36,614 nt of DNA from Deltaproteobacteria bacterium (lineage in GTDB: Bacteria > Myxococcota_A > UBA9160 > UBA6930), in the NCBI GenBank assembly GCA_028817435.1, contig JAPPPQ010000039.1, positions 1-36,614 of the forward strand. The letters are read 5' to 3'. Below the pieces are notes generated by a model. It did no database searches. It had not been told where the DNA came from and was given only the letters and a program-made list of their open reading frames with translations. This document shows, piece after piece, positions 1 through 8,169 of the stretch (its first letter is position 1; the number at the start of each line of letters is the position of its first letter). The translations under genes and the position numbers were made by a program.

Positions 1-1
1 C

Positions 2-55
2 ACCCCCGCAGGCCGCAACTACGACCTCCTCCTCAAAGCCCGCCTGCGCTTCTAG
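2..55 (+). CDS. C-terminal end of an outer-membrane (TonB-dependent receptor-like) protein, partial
   Basis: Only the last 17 codons before TAG (53-55) are inside the window. They read [17 protein letters not shown]. The alternating polar and hydrophobic pattern and the terminal Phe are typical of the last beta-strand of an outer-membrane barrel, which the BAM machinery recognises. The GRNY...LKARLRF style resembles the end of TonB-dependent receptors. The family call is an inference from a very short segment; another barrel protein would look the same. Confidence 0.45.
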   Translation, partial: TPAGRNYDLLLKARLRF

Positions 56-75
56 GGCGAAATTCGCGCTACTTT

Positions 76-108
76 CTCCCCATGGCCGGGCGCGCCGGCC
101 ACGGGGAG
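76..108 (+). promoter_or_regulatory. Hairpin covering the ilvC ribosome-binding site
   Basis: Positions 76-81 (CTCCCC) pair with 103-108 (GGGGAG). Positions 83-89 (TGGCCGG) pair with 95-101 (CCGGCCA). There is one A/C mismatch and a 5-nt loop. The 3' arm contains the purine-rich Shine-Dalgarno sequence of ilvC (ATG at 115), so the folded form would hide it. No T-run follows, so this is not a typical rho-independent terminator. It may also protect the 3' end of the upstream receptor mRNA. The regulatory role is inferred. Confidence 0.5.
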
Positions 109-114
109 GGAAAT

Positions 115-1137
115 ATGGCGCTGAATGTCTATTACGATGCGGACGCCGATCTGGCGCGGTTGGCAGAGCGGACCGTGGCGGTCATTGGCTACGGCAGCCA
201 GGGGCACGCCCATGCGCTGAACCTGCGCAGTTCCGGCGTCTCTGTGGTGGTGGGGCTGCGGAAGGACTCCGCCTCCTGGCAAAAGGCCGAGAGCGAGGGC
301 CTGCCCGTGGTGACGCCGGCCGAGGCCGCGCGGAAGGCCGACATCGTCATGCTGGCGGTGCCCGACGAAACCGCGCCGGCCCTTTACCGCGACGAAATTG
401 CGCCGGGGCTCGCGCCGGGCAATTACCTGGCGGTGGCCCACGGCTTCAACATTCACTTTCAGACCATCCGCCCGCCGGAGCCGATCAATGTGTTCATGGT
501 GGCGCCGAAGGGGCCGGGGCATACGGTGCGCGCGCTCTACGAGGCGGGCCGGGGCGTGCCCGCGCTGGCCGCCGTGTGGCAGGACCCCAGCGGCGACACG
601 CTGCCGGTGGCGCTGGCCTATGCCAAGGGGCTGGGGGCCGGGCGCGCGGGCATTATCGAGACCAACTTTCGGGAAGAGACCGAGACGGATTTGTTCGGCG
701 AGCAGGCGGTGCTGTGCGGCGGACTCACCGCGCTGATGACGGCGGGTTACGAGACGCTGGTGGAAGCGGGCTATGCACCGGAAATGGCCTATTTCGAGAC
801 CATTCACGAGGTGAAGCTGATTGTGGATTTGATTTACGAGAATGGCCTTGCCAATATGCGCTATTCGGTTTCCAACACCGCCGAATATGGCGATTTGACG
901 CGAGGCCCCCGGGTGGTGGATGAAGCGGTGAAGCAGCGCATGAAGCAGATTTTGGGGGAGATTCAGCGCGGCGAGTTTGCCCGGGAGTTCATTCTGGAGA
1001 ATCAGAGCGGCGGGGTTTCTTTCCAGGCGCTGCGCCGCCGCGCGGCGGAACACCCGGTGGAGGCGGTGGGCGCGCGGCTGCGCAAGCTCATGCCGTGGCT
1101 GCAGGACGAGCGGCTGGTGGATCGCTCGAAGAACTAG
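115..1137 (+). CDS. ilvC: Ketol-acid reductoisomerase (NADP+)
   Basis: This cytosolic, Mg-dependent enzyme isomerises and reduces acetolactate or acetohydroxybutyrate, the second common step of valine, leucine and isoleucine synthesis. The 340-residue protein has the usual length of class I IlvC. Visible signatures are the nucleotide-binding [13 protein letters not shown] near residue 20, [10 protein letters not shown] in the middle, the metal-binding [17 protein letters not shown] and the C-terminal SNTAEYGD block. I chose ATG 115 because GGGGAGGGA lies just upstream and [13 protein letters not shown] matches the family's N-terminus. The ATG at 82 lies inside a hairpin and would add an unrelated leader. 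The stop codon overlaps the psd start (TAGTG). The following genes psd, pssA, leuA and leuB suggest one anabolic operon. Confidence 0.97.
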   Translation: MALNVYYDADADLARLAERTVAVIGYGSQGHAHALNLRSSGVSVVVGLRKDSASWQKAESEGLPVVTPAEAARKADIVMLAVPDETAPALYRDEIAPGLAPGNYLAVAHGFNIHFQTIRPPEPINVFMVAPKGPGHTVRALYEAGRGVPALAAVWQDPSGDTLPVALAYAKGLGAGRAGIIETNFREETETDLFGEQAVLCGGLTALMTAGYETLVEAGYAPEMAYFETIHEVKLIVDLIYENGLANMRYSVSNTAEYGDLTRGPRVVDEAVKQRMKQILGEIQRGEFAREFILENQSGGVSFQALRRRAAEHPVEAVGARLRKLMPWLQDERLVDRSKN

Positions 1138-1823
1138 TGGCGGCCGACGCAAAGCCGCTGATCTTTCGGGAGCGCCTCGAAGGCGCTTTCGCCCCGGAGG
1201 TCTGGTTTACGGCCGCGCCGCTGTGCCTGCTGGGCGCGCTGGCCTGGTTCGCTTCGCTGCCATGGCTGAGCTGGCCCTGCTGGCTGCTGGCGCTGGGCTG
1301 CGGCTGGTTCTTCCGCAATCCCAAACGGCGCGTGCCGCCGGGCGATGAGGGCGAGCGCCTGGCGCTGGCCCCCGCCGATGGGCGCATCATTGCCGTGGGC
1401 GAAGAGCCGGGAGAGGGCGGGGCGCGGCTGCGCATTGGCATTTTTCTCTCGGTCTTCGATGTTCATGTGAATCGCGCGCCGCTTTCGGGCGAGGTGATTT
1501 CGATTCACCGGGGCGGCGCGGGCTTTCGCGCGGCCTTTGCGGCCGAGGCGGCGGACAATGTGCAGCTCTGCATGGCGCTGCGCACGAAGCAGGGGCTGCC
1601 CTTTGAGGTGGTGCAGATTGCCGGGTGGATTGCCCGCCGCATTGTCTGCCACCCCTTTCCCGGCGAATGGCTGAAGCGCGGCGCGCGCTACGGGCTGATT
1701 CGCTTCGGCTCGCGCACCGATTTGCTGTTGCCGCCGGGCAGCAGGGCGCTGGTGCAAAAGGGCGCGCGGGTGATTGGGGGAATCACCCCGCTGGCAGAGC
1801 TTCCGGAAGCGGAGGCATTGTGA
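1137..1823 (+). CDS. psd: Phosphatidylserine decarboxylase, short form
   Basis: This enzyme converts phosphatidylserine to phosphatidylethanolamine at the inner membrane. The protein is 228 residues from GTG 1137, the size of the short bacterial Psd type. The hydrophobic segment at about residues 22-58 anchors it. FLSVFDVHVNRAP (about 103-115) is the family core, and RFGSRTD (189-195) contains the Gly-Ser bond where self-cleavage makes the pyruvoyl group. The chosen GTG overlaps the last base of the ilvC stop, indicating translational coupling. An in-frame ATG at 1095 inside ilvC is possible but lacks a good ribosome-binding site. The next gene, pssA, makes its substrate and overlaps it by 4 bases. 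Confidence 0.93.
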   Translation: MAADAKPLIFRERLEGAFAPEVWFTAAPLCLLGALAWFASLPWLSWPCWLLALGCGWFFRNPKRRVPPGDEGERLALAPADGRIIAVGEEPGEGGARLRIGIFLSVFDVHVNRAPLSGEVISIHRGGAGFRAAFAAEAADNVQLCMALRTKQGLPFEVVQIAGWIARRIVCHPFPGEWLKRGARYGLIRFGSRTDLLLPPGSRALVQKGARVIGGITPLAELPEAEAL

Positions 1824-2650
1824 GCGCGGGGGCCATGCCGCGTTTGCCGCGCCGCCGCCGCCGCCGCACCCGGGCCGAACGCCGCCGCGGTTTGGTGGCG
1901 CTGCTGCCGCAGCTTCTCACTACCGGCAATTTGGCCTCGGGCTTTTACTCCATTGCGCTGACGGCGCAGGGCGATTACTGGCAGGCCGCGGTGCTGATTT
2001 TCGTCGCGGGCTTTTTCGATATGACCGACGGGCGGGTGGCGCGCTTTACCCGGGCCACCAGCCGCTTCGGCGCGGAATACGACACCATTGCCGATACCGT
2101 TTCCTTTGGCGTGGCGCCGGCGCTGCTGGCCTACGGGGCGGGGGGGCTGGCCGGGTTGGGCTGGACGGGCTGGGTGCTGGCCTTCTTTTACGCCGTCTGC
2201 GCCGCGCTGCGGCTGGCGCGCTTCAATGTCTCGCCAGAGCGCTACCGCGGCCGCTTCGATGGCTTGTCTTCGCCGGGGGCGGCGGGCATGGTGATTTCTT
2301 CGGTGTGGTTCGGCAGTTGGCTCGGCGAGGCCGGCGTTGCATTCTCGCTGCCCGCGCTGTTGCCGGGCCTGGGGGTGGCGCTGCTGGGGCTGCTGATGGT
2401 GAGTCCCATTCCCTATGTGAGCTTCAAGGGGGTGAATTTCTGGGCCTCTTACCGGCGCGTGGTGGTCGTCGTGCTGGCCTGCGTGGTGATTGCCAGCAAG
2501 CCGCAGGTGACGCTGTTTCTGCTCGCCATCGTCTATGTGGTCTCTGGCCCCTGCGGCTGGTTCTGGCGGCGGCGCACCGGGCGCGAGCTGGAGGAAAATC
2601 CGCCGCCGCAAGCGCTGCCCCCGCGCCCGGAGTTTTCCCGGGAGCGCTGA
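1820..2650 (+). CDS. pssA: CDP-diacylglycerol-serine O-phosphatidyltransferase
   Basis: This membrane enzyme joins CDP-diacylglycerol and serine to form phosphatidylserine, the substrate of Psd. The 276-residue protein carries the complete CDP-alcohol phosphatidyltransferase signature: D67-x2-D70-G71-x2-A74-R75-x8-G84-x3-D88-x3-D92. Several hydrophobic helices follow. The N-terminus is strikingly basic (about ten Arg within residues 8-23), which could hold it to acidic lipids. I chose GTG 1820 because GGAGG lies 5 nt upstream and it overlaps the psd stop. ATG 1835 is the alternative. The gap to leuA is 51 bp. Confidence 0.93.
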   Translation: MSAGAMPRLPRRRRRRTRAERRRGLVALLPQLLTTGNLASGFYSIALTAQGDYWQAAVLIFVAGFFDMTDGRVARFTRATSRFGAEYDTIADTVSFGVAPALLAYGAGGLAGLGWTGWVLAFFYAVCAALRLARFNVSPERYRGRFDGLSSPGAAGMVISSVWFGSWLGEAGVAFSLPALLPGLGVALLGLLMVSPIPYVSFKGVNFWASYRRVVVVVLACVVIASKPQVTLFLLAIVYVVSGPCGWFWRRRTGRELEENPPPQALPPRPEFSRER

Positions 2651-2701
2651 GGGCCCGGCGTTGCGGCGCAGCATTGCCTATGCTGTGCGCGGAGCTTTGG
2701 C

Positions 2702-4249
2702 ATGAGCGACGACAGGCGAATCCGCATTTTCGACACCACTTTGCGCGACGGCGAGCAAGCGCCGGGCTGCAGCATGAACATTGCGGAGAAGCTCAACCTG
2801 GCGCGGCAGATTGCCCGGCTCGGCGTGGATGTGATTGAGGCGGGCTTTGCCATTGCCAGCGAGGGCGATTTCGAGTCCGTGAAGGCGGTGGCCGCCGAGA
2901 TTTCCGATGTGACGGTGGCCTCGCTGGCGCGCACCAGCGTGGAAGACATTGACCGCGCCGGACAGGCGCTGGCAGGGGCGAAGCGCCCGCGCATCCACAC
3001 CTTCATCGCCACCAGCGATATTCACCTGCAGCACAAGCTGCGCATGGGGCGCGAGCAGGTTTTCGAAGAGGTGGATCGCGCGGTGCGGCGCGCGCGGCAG
3101 TTTACCGACGATGTGGAGTTCTCTGCCGAAGACGCCACGCGCAGCGACTGGGATTACCTGGTGCAGGTCTTCACCCGCGCTCTGGAAGCGGGCGCAACCA
3201 CCCTCAATGTTCCCGATACCGTGGGCTACACCACGCCAGTGGAATACCACGAATTGATCCGCTACCTGCGCGCGCATATTCCCGGCAGCGAGCGGGCGGT
3301 GTTCAGCCTGCACTGCCACAACGATCTGGGGCTGGCCGTGGCCAACAGCCTGGCGGCGATTCAGGCCGGCGCGCGCCAGGTGGAATGCACGGTGAACGGC
3401 ATTGGCGAGCGCGCCGGCAACACCGCCATGGAAGAGGTGGTCATGGCGCTCAAGACGCGGCCGGATGTTTTCGACGGCCTCGATACCCGGGTGCGCACCA
3501 CCGAAATCTATCCCACCAGCCGGCTGCTCTCGCAGGTAATCGGCGTGCCGGTGCAGCCCAACAAGGCCATTGTGGGCGACAACGCCTTCGCCCACGAGGC
3601 CGGCATTCACCAGCACGGCGTGCTGCAGGCGGCCATTACCTACGAGATTATGACGCCGCAGTCCATCGGGCGGCCCTCCAACGAACTGGTGCTGGGCAAG
3701 CACTCCGGCCGCCACGCCTTCCGGGAGCGGCTGCGCGAGCTGGGCTTTGACCTGGAGGCGGAGGAGTTTCAGCGCGCCTTCCGGCGCTTCAAGGATCTCG
3801 CCGACCGCAAGAAGGTGGTTTACAACGAAGACCTCGAGGCCATCGTGGGCGAATCGCTGCTGGACCAGGACGGGCGCTTCCGCCTGGGCCATTTGGTAAT
3901 TCAGAGCGGCACCTTCGCCGTGCCCGGCGCCACCGTGGAATTGTTTTGCGACGGAGAATCGCGCAAGGCGACGGCTCGGGGCAGCGGCCCGGTGGATGCG
4001 GTCTTCAAGGCGCTGGCCGAACTCACCGAGGCCAAGTGCGAATTGCTGAACTACCATGTCAAGGCCATTACCGGCGGCATGGACGCCCAGGGCGAAGTGA
4101 CGGTGACTCTCGCTGAATCCGGCCGCCGCGTAATGGGCCACGGCGCGCACACCGACATTATCGTGGCCAGCGCCAAAGCCTATGTGCAGGCGCTGAACCG
4201 CCTGGAATGGCAGCGCGGGCGCAGCGAAGACGAGCCCCGGGGCATTTAG
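2702..4249 (+). CDS. leuA: 2-isopropylmalate synthase
   Basis: This enzyme condenses acetyl-CoA with 2-ketoisovalerate, the first committed step of leucine synthesis. The 515-residue length is normal for bacterial LeuA. The N-terminal TIM-barrel opens with RIFDTTLRDGEQAPG, and the metal-binding HCHNDLGLAVANS and the NGIGERAGNTAMEEVVMAL block are present. The C-terminal LeuA regulatory (leucine-binding) domain runs from about residue 395 to the end. A TATGCT hexamer at 2679-2684 could be a -10 element of an internal promoter. No attenuator leader peptide with a Leu run is visible upstream. leuB follows after 3 bp. leuC and leuD are not in the window. Confidence 0.96.
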   Translation: MSDDRRIRIFDTTLRDGEQAPGCSMNIAEKLNLARQIARLGVDVIEAGFAIASEGDFESVKAVAAEISDVTVASLARTSVEDIDRAGQALAGAKRPRIHTFIATSDIHLQHKLRMGREQVFEEVDRAVRRARQFTDDVEFSAEDATRSDWDYLVQVFTRALEAGATTLNVPDTVGYTTPVEYHELIRYLRAHIPGSERAVFSLHCHNDLGLAVANSLAAIQAGARQVECTVNGIGERAGNTAMEEVVMALKTRPDVFDGLDTRVRTTEIYPTSRLLSQVIGVPVQPNKAIVGDNAFAHEAGIHQHGVLQAAITYEIMTPQSIGRPSNELVLGKHSGRHAFRERLRELGFDLEAEEFQRAFRRFKDLADRKKVVYNEDLEAIVGESLLDQDGRFRLGHLVIQSGTFAVPGATVELFCDGESRKATARGSGPVDAVFKALAELTEAKCELLNYHVKAITGGMDAQGEVTVTLAESGRRVMGHGAHTDIIVASAKAYVQALNRLEWQRGRSEDEPRGI

Positions 4250-4252
4250 CCC

Positions 4253-5368
4253 ATGGCGGAGCGCATTCTGGCGCTGCCCGGCGATGGCATCGGGCCGGAG
4301 GTGGTGGCTGAAGCGCTGCGCGCTTTGGAAGCCGCCGCGGCTTGGGCGGGGCTGGCGCTGGAAGTGGAATTCGAGCTGGTGGGCGGCGCTTCTATTGAGG
4401 CGCGGGGCACGCCGCTGGCCGATGGGGTGCTGGCCCGCGCCAGGGATTGCCGCGCCGTGCTGCTCGGCGCTGTGGGCGGCCCCGCATGGGATGCGCTGCC
4501 GGTAGCAGAGCGCCCGGAGCGCGGCCTGTTGCAATTGCGCCGGGAGCTCGGCCTCTTTGCCAATCTGCGCCCGGCGTCGGTGTTTCCCGCGCTGGCCTCT
4601 GCTTCCACACTGCGCCCGGAAGTGACCCGCGGCATTGATCTGCTGGTGGTGCGCGAGCTTACCGGCGGGCTTTACTTCGGCGAGCCGCGCGGCCGCAGCA
4701 CCGAGGCCGGCCTGCGCTCTGCGCGCAACACCATGGTCTATGACGAATCCGAAATTGCGCGCATTGCCCGGGTGGCTTTTGCCGCCGCGCGCGGCCGCCG
4801 CCGCCAGCTGACTCATGTGCACAAGGCCAATGTGCTGGAGGTCTCGCAGCTTTGGGTGGAAGTGGTGGAAGAGGTGGCGAAGGACTTTGCCGATGTGTCG
4901 CTGCAGCACCAGCTGGTGGATTCCTGCGCCATGCTGCTGGTGCGCGATCCGGCGCGCTTCGATGTGCTGCTTACCGGCAATTTGTTCGGCGACATTCTCT
5001 CGGACGAAGCGGCGATGATTACCGGCTCGCTCGGCATGCTGCCCTCTGCCAGCCTGGGCGGGGGCGGGCTGGGCCTCTACGAGCCGGTGCACGGCAGCGC
5101 GCCCGATATTGCCGGGCGGGATCTCGCCAATCCGCTGGCCGCGATTCTCTCTGCCGCCATGCTGCTGGAGCACAGCCTGGCGCAGCCCGCCGCCGCGCAA
5201 CGGCTGCGCCGCGCCGTGGCCGCGGCGCTCGATTCCGGCGCGCGCACCGCCGATTTGCTCCCCGAAGCCGCGCCCGGTGAAGCGGGCGCGAGCGGTGAAG
5301 CGGGCGCGCTGGGCTGCCGCGCCATGGGCGATTTGGTCCTGGCCGAACTCGCCAAACTGCCGGACTGA
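4253..5368 (+). CDS. leuB: 3-isopropylmalate dehydrogenase
   Basis: This NAD-dependent oxidative decarboxylation of 3-isopropylmalate is the third enzymatic step of leucine synthesis, in the cytosol. The protein is 371 residues. It begins with [13 protein letters not shown] and contains [15 protein letters not shown], the metal-binding [20 protein letters not shown] and the cofactor loop [14 protein letters not shown] short Gly/Glu/Ala-rich stretch near residues 340-355 looks like a local repeat expansion ([13 protein letters not shown]). It follows leuA after 3 bp and precedes truA by 4 bp, so it is clearly co-transcribed. Confidence 0.96.
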   Translation: MAERILALPGDGIGPEVVAEALRALEAAAAWAGLALEVEFELVGGASIEARGTPLADGVLARARDCRAVLLGAVGGPAWDALPVAERPERGLLQLRRELGLFANLRPASVFPALASASTLRPEVTRGIDLLVVRELTGGLYFGEPRGRSTEAGLRSARNTMVYDESEIARIARVAFAAARGRRRQLTHVHKANVLEVSQLWVEVVEEVAKDFADVSLQHQLVDSCAMLLVRDPARFDVLLTGNLFGDILSDEAAMITGSLGMLPSASLGGGGLGLYEPVHGSAPDIAGRDLANPLAAILSAAMLLEHSLAQPAAAQRLRRAVAAALDSGARTADLLPEAAPGEAGASGEAGALGCRAMGDLVLAELAKLPD

Positions 5369-5372
5369 TCCG

Positions 5373-6128
5373 GTGCACACCTTCCGCCTCGTGCTGGAAT
5401 ACGACGGCGCGGGCTTTGCCGGCTGGCAGAGTCAATCGGGCGGACAGCGCACGGTGCAGGGCGAGTTGCGGGCGGCGCTGCTGGGCCTTGCCGCCGAGCC
5501 CGCGCCTTTGCGCGTGGTGGGGGCGGGGCGCACCGATGCCGGCGTCCACGCCGCCGGACAGGTAGCCAGCGCCGCGCTCAGCACCCGGCTGGACGCGGCG
5601 GCGCTGGCGCGGGCGCTGAACGCGCGGCTGCCCGCCGATATTGCCGTGCTGCACTGCGCCCCGGCAGCGCAGGACTTCGACGCGCGCCGCGCCGCCCGCG
5701 GCAAGCACTATCGCTATCGGGTGTGGAACGGCCCGGTGCGCTCGCCGCTGCGGGCGCGGCGCTGGCACCACGAGCCGCGCCCCCTGGATGTGGCGGCCAT
5801 GCGCGCCGCTTTGCGCCATCTGCCCGGCCGCCGGGATTTTGCGAGCCTGCGCGCCGCCGGCTCCGAGGTGCAAAGCAGCATTCGCCACCTGCGCCGCGCC
5901 GAGCTGGGCGGCCAGAGCGGGGGGGCGCTGCGCTTCGATTTCGAGGGAGACGGCTTTTTGCGCCATATGCTGCGCAACGCCGTGGGCACCCTGCTCGAAG
6001 TGGGCCTGGGCCGCCGCAGCGCCGATTCTCTCCCCACACTGCTGGCCGCCGGAGATCGCCGCCTGGCCGGCCCCACCGCCCCCGCCCACGGCCTCACCCT
6101 GCAGAGCGTGGAGTGTGGGGCGGGTTGA
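5373..6128 (+). CDS. truA: tRNA pseudouridine(38-40) synthase
   Basis: TruA converts uridines 38-40 in the anticodon arm of many tRNAs to pseudouridine. From GTG 5373 the protein has 251 residues, close to the family norm of about 250-270. [12 protein letters not shown] opens the fold and [11 protein letters not shown] places the catalytic Asp at residue 55. [22 protein letters not shown] is the conserved C-terminal core. GTG 5373 begins 4 bp after the leuB stop; starts further upstream would overlap leuB by hundreds of bases. Pairing of leuB and truA regions is common in proteobacteria. The last bases of the gene overlap the -35 box of the proposed rplM promoter. Confidence 0.93.
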   Translation: MHTFRLVLEYDGAGFAGWQSQSGGQRTVQGELRAALLGLAAEPAPLRVVGAGRTDAGVHAAGQVASAALSTRLDAAALARALNARLPADIAVLHCAPAAQDFDARRAARGKHYRYRVWNGPVRSPLRARRWHHEPRPLDVAAMRAALRHLPGRRDFASLRAAGSEVQSSIRHLRRAELGGQSGGALRFDFEGDGFLRHMLRNAVGTLLEVGLGRRSADSLPTLLAAGDRRLAGPTAPAHGLTLQSVECGAG

Positions 6129-6153
6129 CTCCGGCGCTGGGGTGGGCTATTTC
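6125..6153 (+). promoter_or_regulatory. Sigma70-type promoter of rplM-rpsI, possibly leaderless
   Basis: TTGACT (6125-6130), a 17-nt spacer and TATTTC (6148-6153) make a good sigma70-like promoter. The -10 box ends 8 nt before the rplM ATG at 6162, so transcription would start at or within about two bases of the start codon. The bases before ATG are pyrimidine-rich with no Shine-Dalgarno sequence, which agrees with a leaderless message. The start site is inferred from box spacing only. Confidence 0.55.
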
Positions 6154-6161
6154 CCCGCCGT

Positions 6162-6611
6162 ATGTCTGCCGCCGCTCACAAGGCCACCCGCTCGGCCCGG
6201 CCCGCCGAGGTGCAGCGCCACTGGTGGCTGGTGGATGCAGAGGATCGGGTGCTGGGGCGCCTGGCCGCGCGCATTGCCTCGGTGCTGCGCGGCAAGCACA
6301 AGCCCAGCTTCACGCCCCATGTGGATGCGGGAGATTTCGTCGTGGTGGTGAACGCCGAAAAGGTGCGGCTCACCGGGCGCAAGCTGGAGCAGAAGACCTA
6401 CTACCGCCACTCGGGCTGGCCGGGGGGGCTGAAGCAGATCAGCGCCGGGCGGATTCTCTCCGGCCCGCACCCCGACCGGGTGCTGCGCAACGCGGTGCGC
6501 GGCATGCTGCCGAAGAACGCGCTGGGCCGGAAGATGCTCGGCAAGCTCAAGGTCTATGCCGGCCCCGAGCACCCGCACCAGGCGCAACAGCCCGAGGCGA
6601 TTTCCCTGTGA
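6162..6611 (+). CDS. rplM: 50S ribosomal protein L13
   Basis: L13 is an early-assembling large-subunit protein. The 149-residue product contains the conserved [70 protein letters not shown] and the terminal PHQAQQPE. It is a few residues longer than the usual 142 because of an N-terminal extension ([17 protein letters not shown]). The start has no ribosome-binding site and sits 8 nt after a -10 box. In E. coli rplM has a 5' leader through which L13 represses its own translation (established knowledge); that arrangement seems absent here. It overlaps rpsI by 4 bases. Confidence 0.96.
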   Translation: MSAAAHKATRSARPAEVQRHWWLVDAEDRVLGRLAARIASVLRGKHKPSFTPHVDAGDFVVVVNAEKVRLTGRKLEQKTYYRHSGWPGGLKQISAGRILSGPHPDRVLRNAVRGMLPKNALGRKMLGKLKVYAGPEHPHQAQQPEAISL

Positions 6612-7027
6612 GCGAAGCGGCAGCAGAGCGCGGCGAGCGGCCGGGCGAGGCCCGCACCACCGGGCGGCGCAAGTCGTCGGTGGCGCGGGTGTGGTTGCAT
6701 CCCGGCGCGGGACAGATTCGCGTGAATGGCCGCGACTTTGAGGATTACTTTCCCAGGGAGAGCCTGCGGATGCTGATTCAGCAGCCCTTCGATGTGACCG
6801 GCAGCTCCGGCAAGTTCGATGTGAAGGTGCGCGTGGCGGGCGGGGGCATTTCGGGGCAGGCCGGCGCGCTGCGCCACGCCATTTCCCGTGCCCTGGAAAA
6901 GCTCGACCCCGAAAAGCGGGTGACTCTCAAGAAGGCCGGAATGCTCACCCGCGATGCGCGCAAGGTGGAGCGCAAGAAGTATGGGCAGCGCGGCGCACGC
7001 GCGCGCTTCCAGTTCTCCAAGCGCTGA
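6608..7027 (+). CDS. rpsI: 30S ribosomal protein S9
   Basis: S9 is a small-subunit protein whose C-terminal tail reaches the P-site tRNA. From GTG 6608 the product has 139 residues. [17 protein letters not shown] is the classic S9 beginning, [18 protein letters not shown] the core, and [16 protein letters not shown] the invariant C-terminal tail ending in Lys-Arg. GTG 6608 overlaps the rplM stop in a GTGA arrangement, the usual coupling for the conserved rplM-rpsI pair. A short acidic N-terminal extension of about 17 residues precedes the family core. Confidence 0.96.
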   Translation: MSEAAAERGERPGEARTTGRRKSSVARVWLHPGAGQIRVNGRDFEDYFPRESLRMLIQQPFDVTGSSGKFDVKVRVAGGGISGQAGALRHAISRALEKLDPEKRVTLKKAGMLTRDARKVERKKYGQRGARARFQFSKR

Positions 7028-7043
7028 TTGCGCGGGCCTTGCG

Positions 7044-8093
7044 GTGAAGGTCGCAGTCGCAGGCGCGAGCGGTTACACGGGGCTCGAGCTGCTGCGCATT
7101 GTGCAGCGGCACCCGCAGCTCGAGCTGGCCGCCGCCACTTCCGAGCAGCGGGCGGGGCAGGGCATTGGCGAGGCTTTTCCCGCGCTGCGCGGTTTGTTCT
7201 CCCAGGCTTTTGAGCCGCTGCATCCAGAGCGTTTGGCCGGGCGCGCAGAAGCCGCCTTTGTGTGCCTGCCCCACGCCAGCGCCGCGCCGGTGGTGGCTGC
7301 GCTGCGGGCGCAGGGTTTGCGCGTGGTGGATCTGTCGGCAGATTTCCGGCTGCGCGACCGGGCGCTTTACGAAGAGTGGTATGGGCCGCACAAAGCGCCG
7401 GAGCTTTTCGGGCAGGCGGTGTATGGGCTGCCCGAGGTGTATCGGGAGGAACTGCGCGGCGCAGCGCTGATTGCCGCCGCGGGCTGTTATCCCACCGGCG
7501 CGCTGCTGCCCATGCTGCCCCTGTTGCGGGCGGGCGTGGTGCGGCCCGCGCCCATTGCGGTGGATGCGAAGTCGGGAGTCTCCGGCGCGGGGCGCTCGCT
7601 GCAGGAGGGCTACCTGTTCGGCGAACTCGATTCGAATTTGCGCGCCTACAAAGTTGCGGCCCATCGCCACGCACCTGAAATGGAGCAGGAGGCGCGCCGG
7701 GCCGCGGAAGCCGGGGGCGCTTCCGGGGCGGTTTCCGTTACTTTTGTGCCGCAATTGCTGCCGGTGATTCGCGGCATTGCCACCACGGTGTTTTTGCACT
7801 GCGCCCGTGAATTTTCGGCGGCGCAGGCGCGCGAACTGCTGCAGGCCGCCTATGCGGATGCGCCCTTTGTGCGCGTGCTGCCCGAGGGCGAAACGCCGTC
7901 GCTCTCTGCCGTGCGCGGCAGCAACTTCTGCGATGTGGGCGTGTTCGCCGATGAGCGCAGCGGCCTGCTGGTCTGCCTCTCCGCCCTGGACAACCTGGTG
8001 AAGGGGGCCTCGGGGCAGGCCGTGCAGTGCCTGAATTTGGCCTGTGGCTGGCCCGAAACGCTGGGCCTTGAAGAGGCGCCGCTGACGCCCTGA
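7044..8093 (+). CDS. argC: N-acetyl-gamma-glutamyl-phosphate reductase
   Basis: ArgC reduces N-acetylglutamyl phosphate to the semialdehyde with NADPH, the third step of arginine synthesis. The 349-residue product starts VKVAVAGASGYTGLELL, with the nucleotide-binding GASGYTG at residues 7-13. AAGCYPTGALL contains the catalytic Cys148, and the family block around SGVSGAGR follows. GTG 7044 fits the expected N-terminus and lies 16 bp after rpsI, although the ribosome-binding site is weak. An in-frame start at 6954 would run deep into rpsI and is unlikely. rpsI followed by argC is seen in several beta- and gammaproteobacteria, as I recall. Confidence 0.95.
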   Translation: MKVAVAGASGYTGLELLRIVQRHPQLELAAATSEQRAGQGIGEAFPALRGLFSQAFEPLHPERLAGRAEAAFVCLPHASAAPVVAALRAQGLRVVDLSADFRLRDRALYEEWYGPHKAPELFGQAVYGLPEVYREELRGAALIAAAGCYPTGALLPMLPLLRAGVVRPAPIAVDAKSGVSGAGRSLQEGYLFGELDSNLRAYKVAAHRHAPEMEQEARRAAEAGGASGAVSVTFVPQLLPVIRGIATTVFLHCAREFSAAQARELLQAAYADAPFVRVLPEGETPSLSAVRGSNFCDVGVFADERSGLLVCLSALDNLVKGASGQAVQCLNLACGWPETLGLEEAPLTP

Positions 8094-8132
8094 TTCGCCC
8101 CCCGGCTCTGCAACGGCGTTTGGAATTGGCAT

Positions 8133-8161
8133 TTGACGGGCGGGGGCGAAGGGCCTATACC
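8133..8161 (+). promoter_or_regulatory. Sigma70-type promoter of pyrG, possibly leaderless
   Basis: TTGACG (8133-8138), a 17-nt spacer and TATACC (8156-8161) form the best promoter match in the window. The -10 box ends 8 nt before GTG 8170, so the predicted transcription start is within about two bases of the start codon. No convincing Shine-Dalgarno sequence precedes the GTG. The arrangement copies that of rplM. Confidence 0.6.
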
Positions 8162-8169
8162 CGGCGGGC

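Noticed and set aside
82..114. Upstream ATG for ilvC at 82
   Set aside because: It lies inside the hairpin, has no ribosome-binding site, and gives a leader unlike other IlvC proteins; ATG 115 fits both signals.
2678..5380. 900-residue open frame on the minus strand opposite leuA and leuB
   Set aside because: It is a GC-rich shadow of two clear genes; the composition is His/Arg/Gln/Gly-rich without domain signs.
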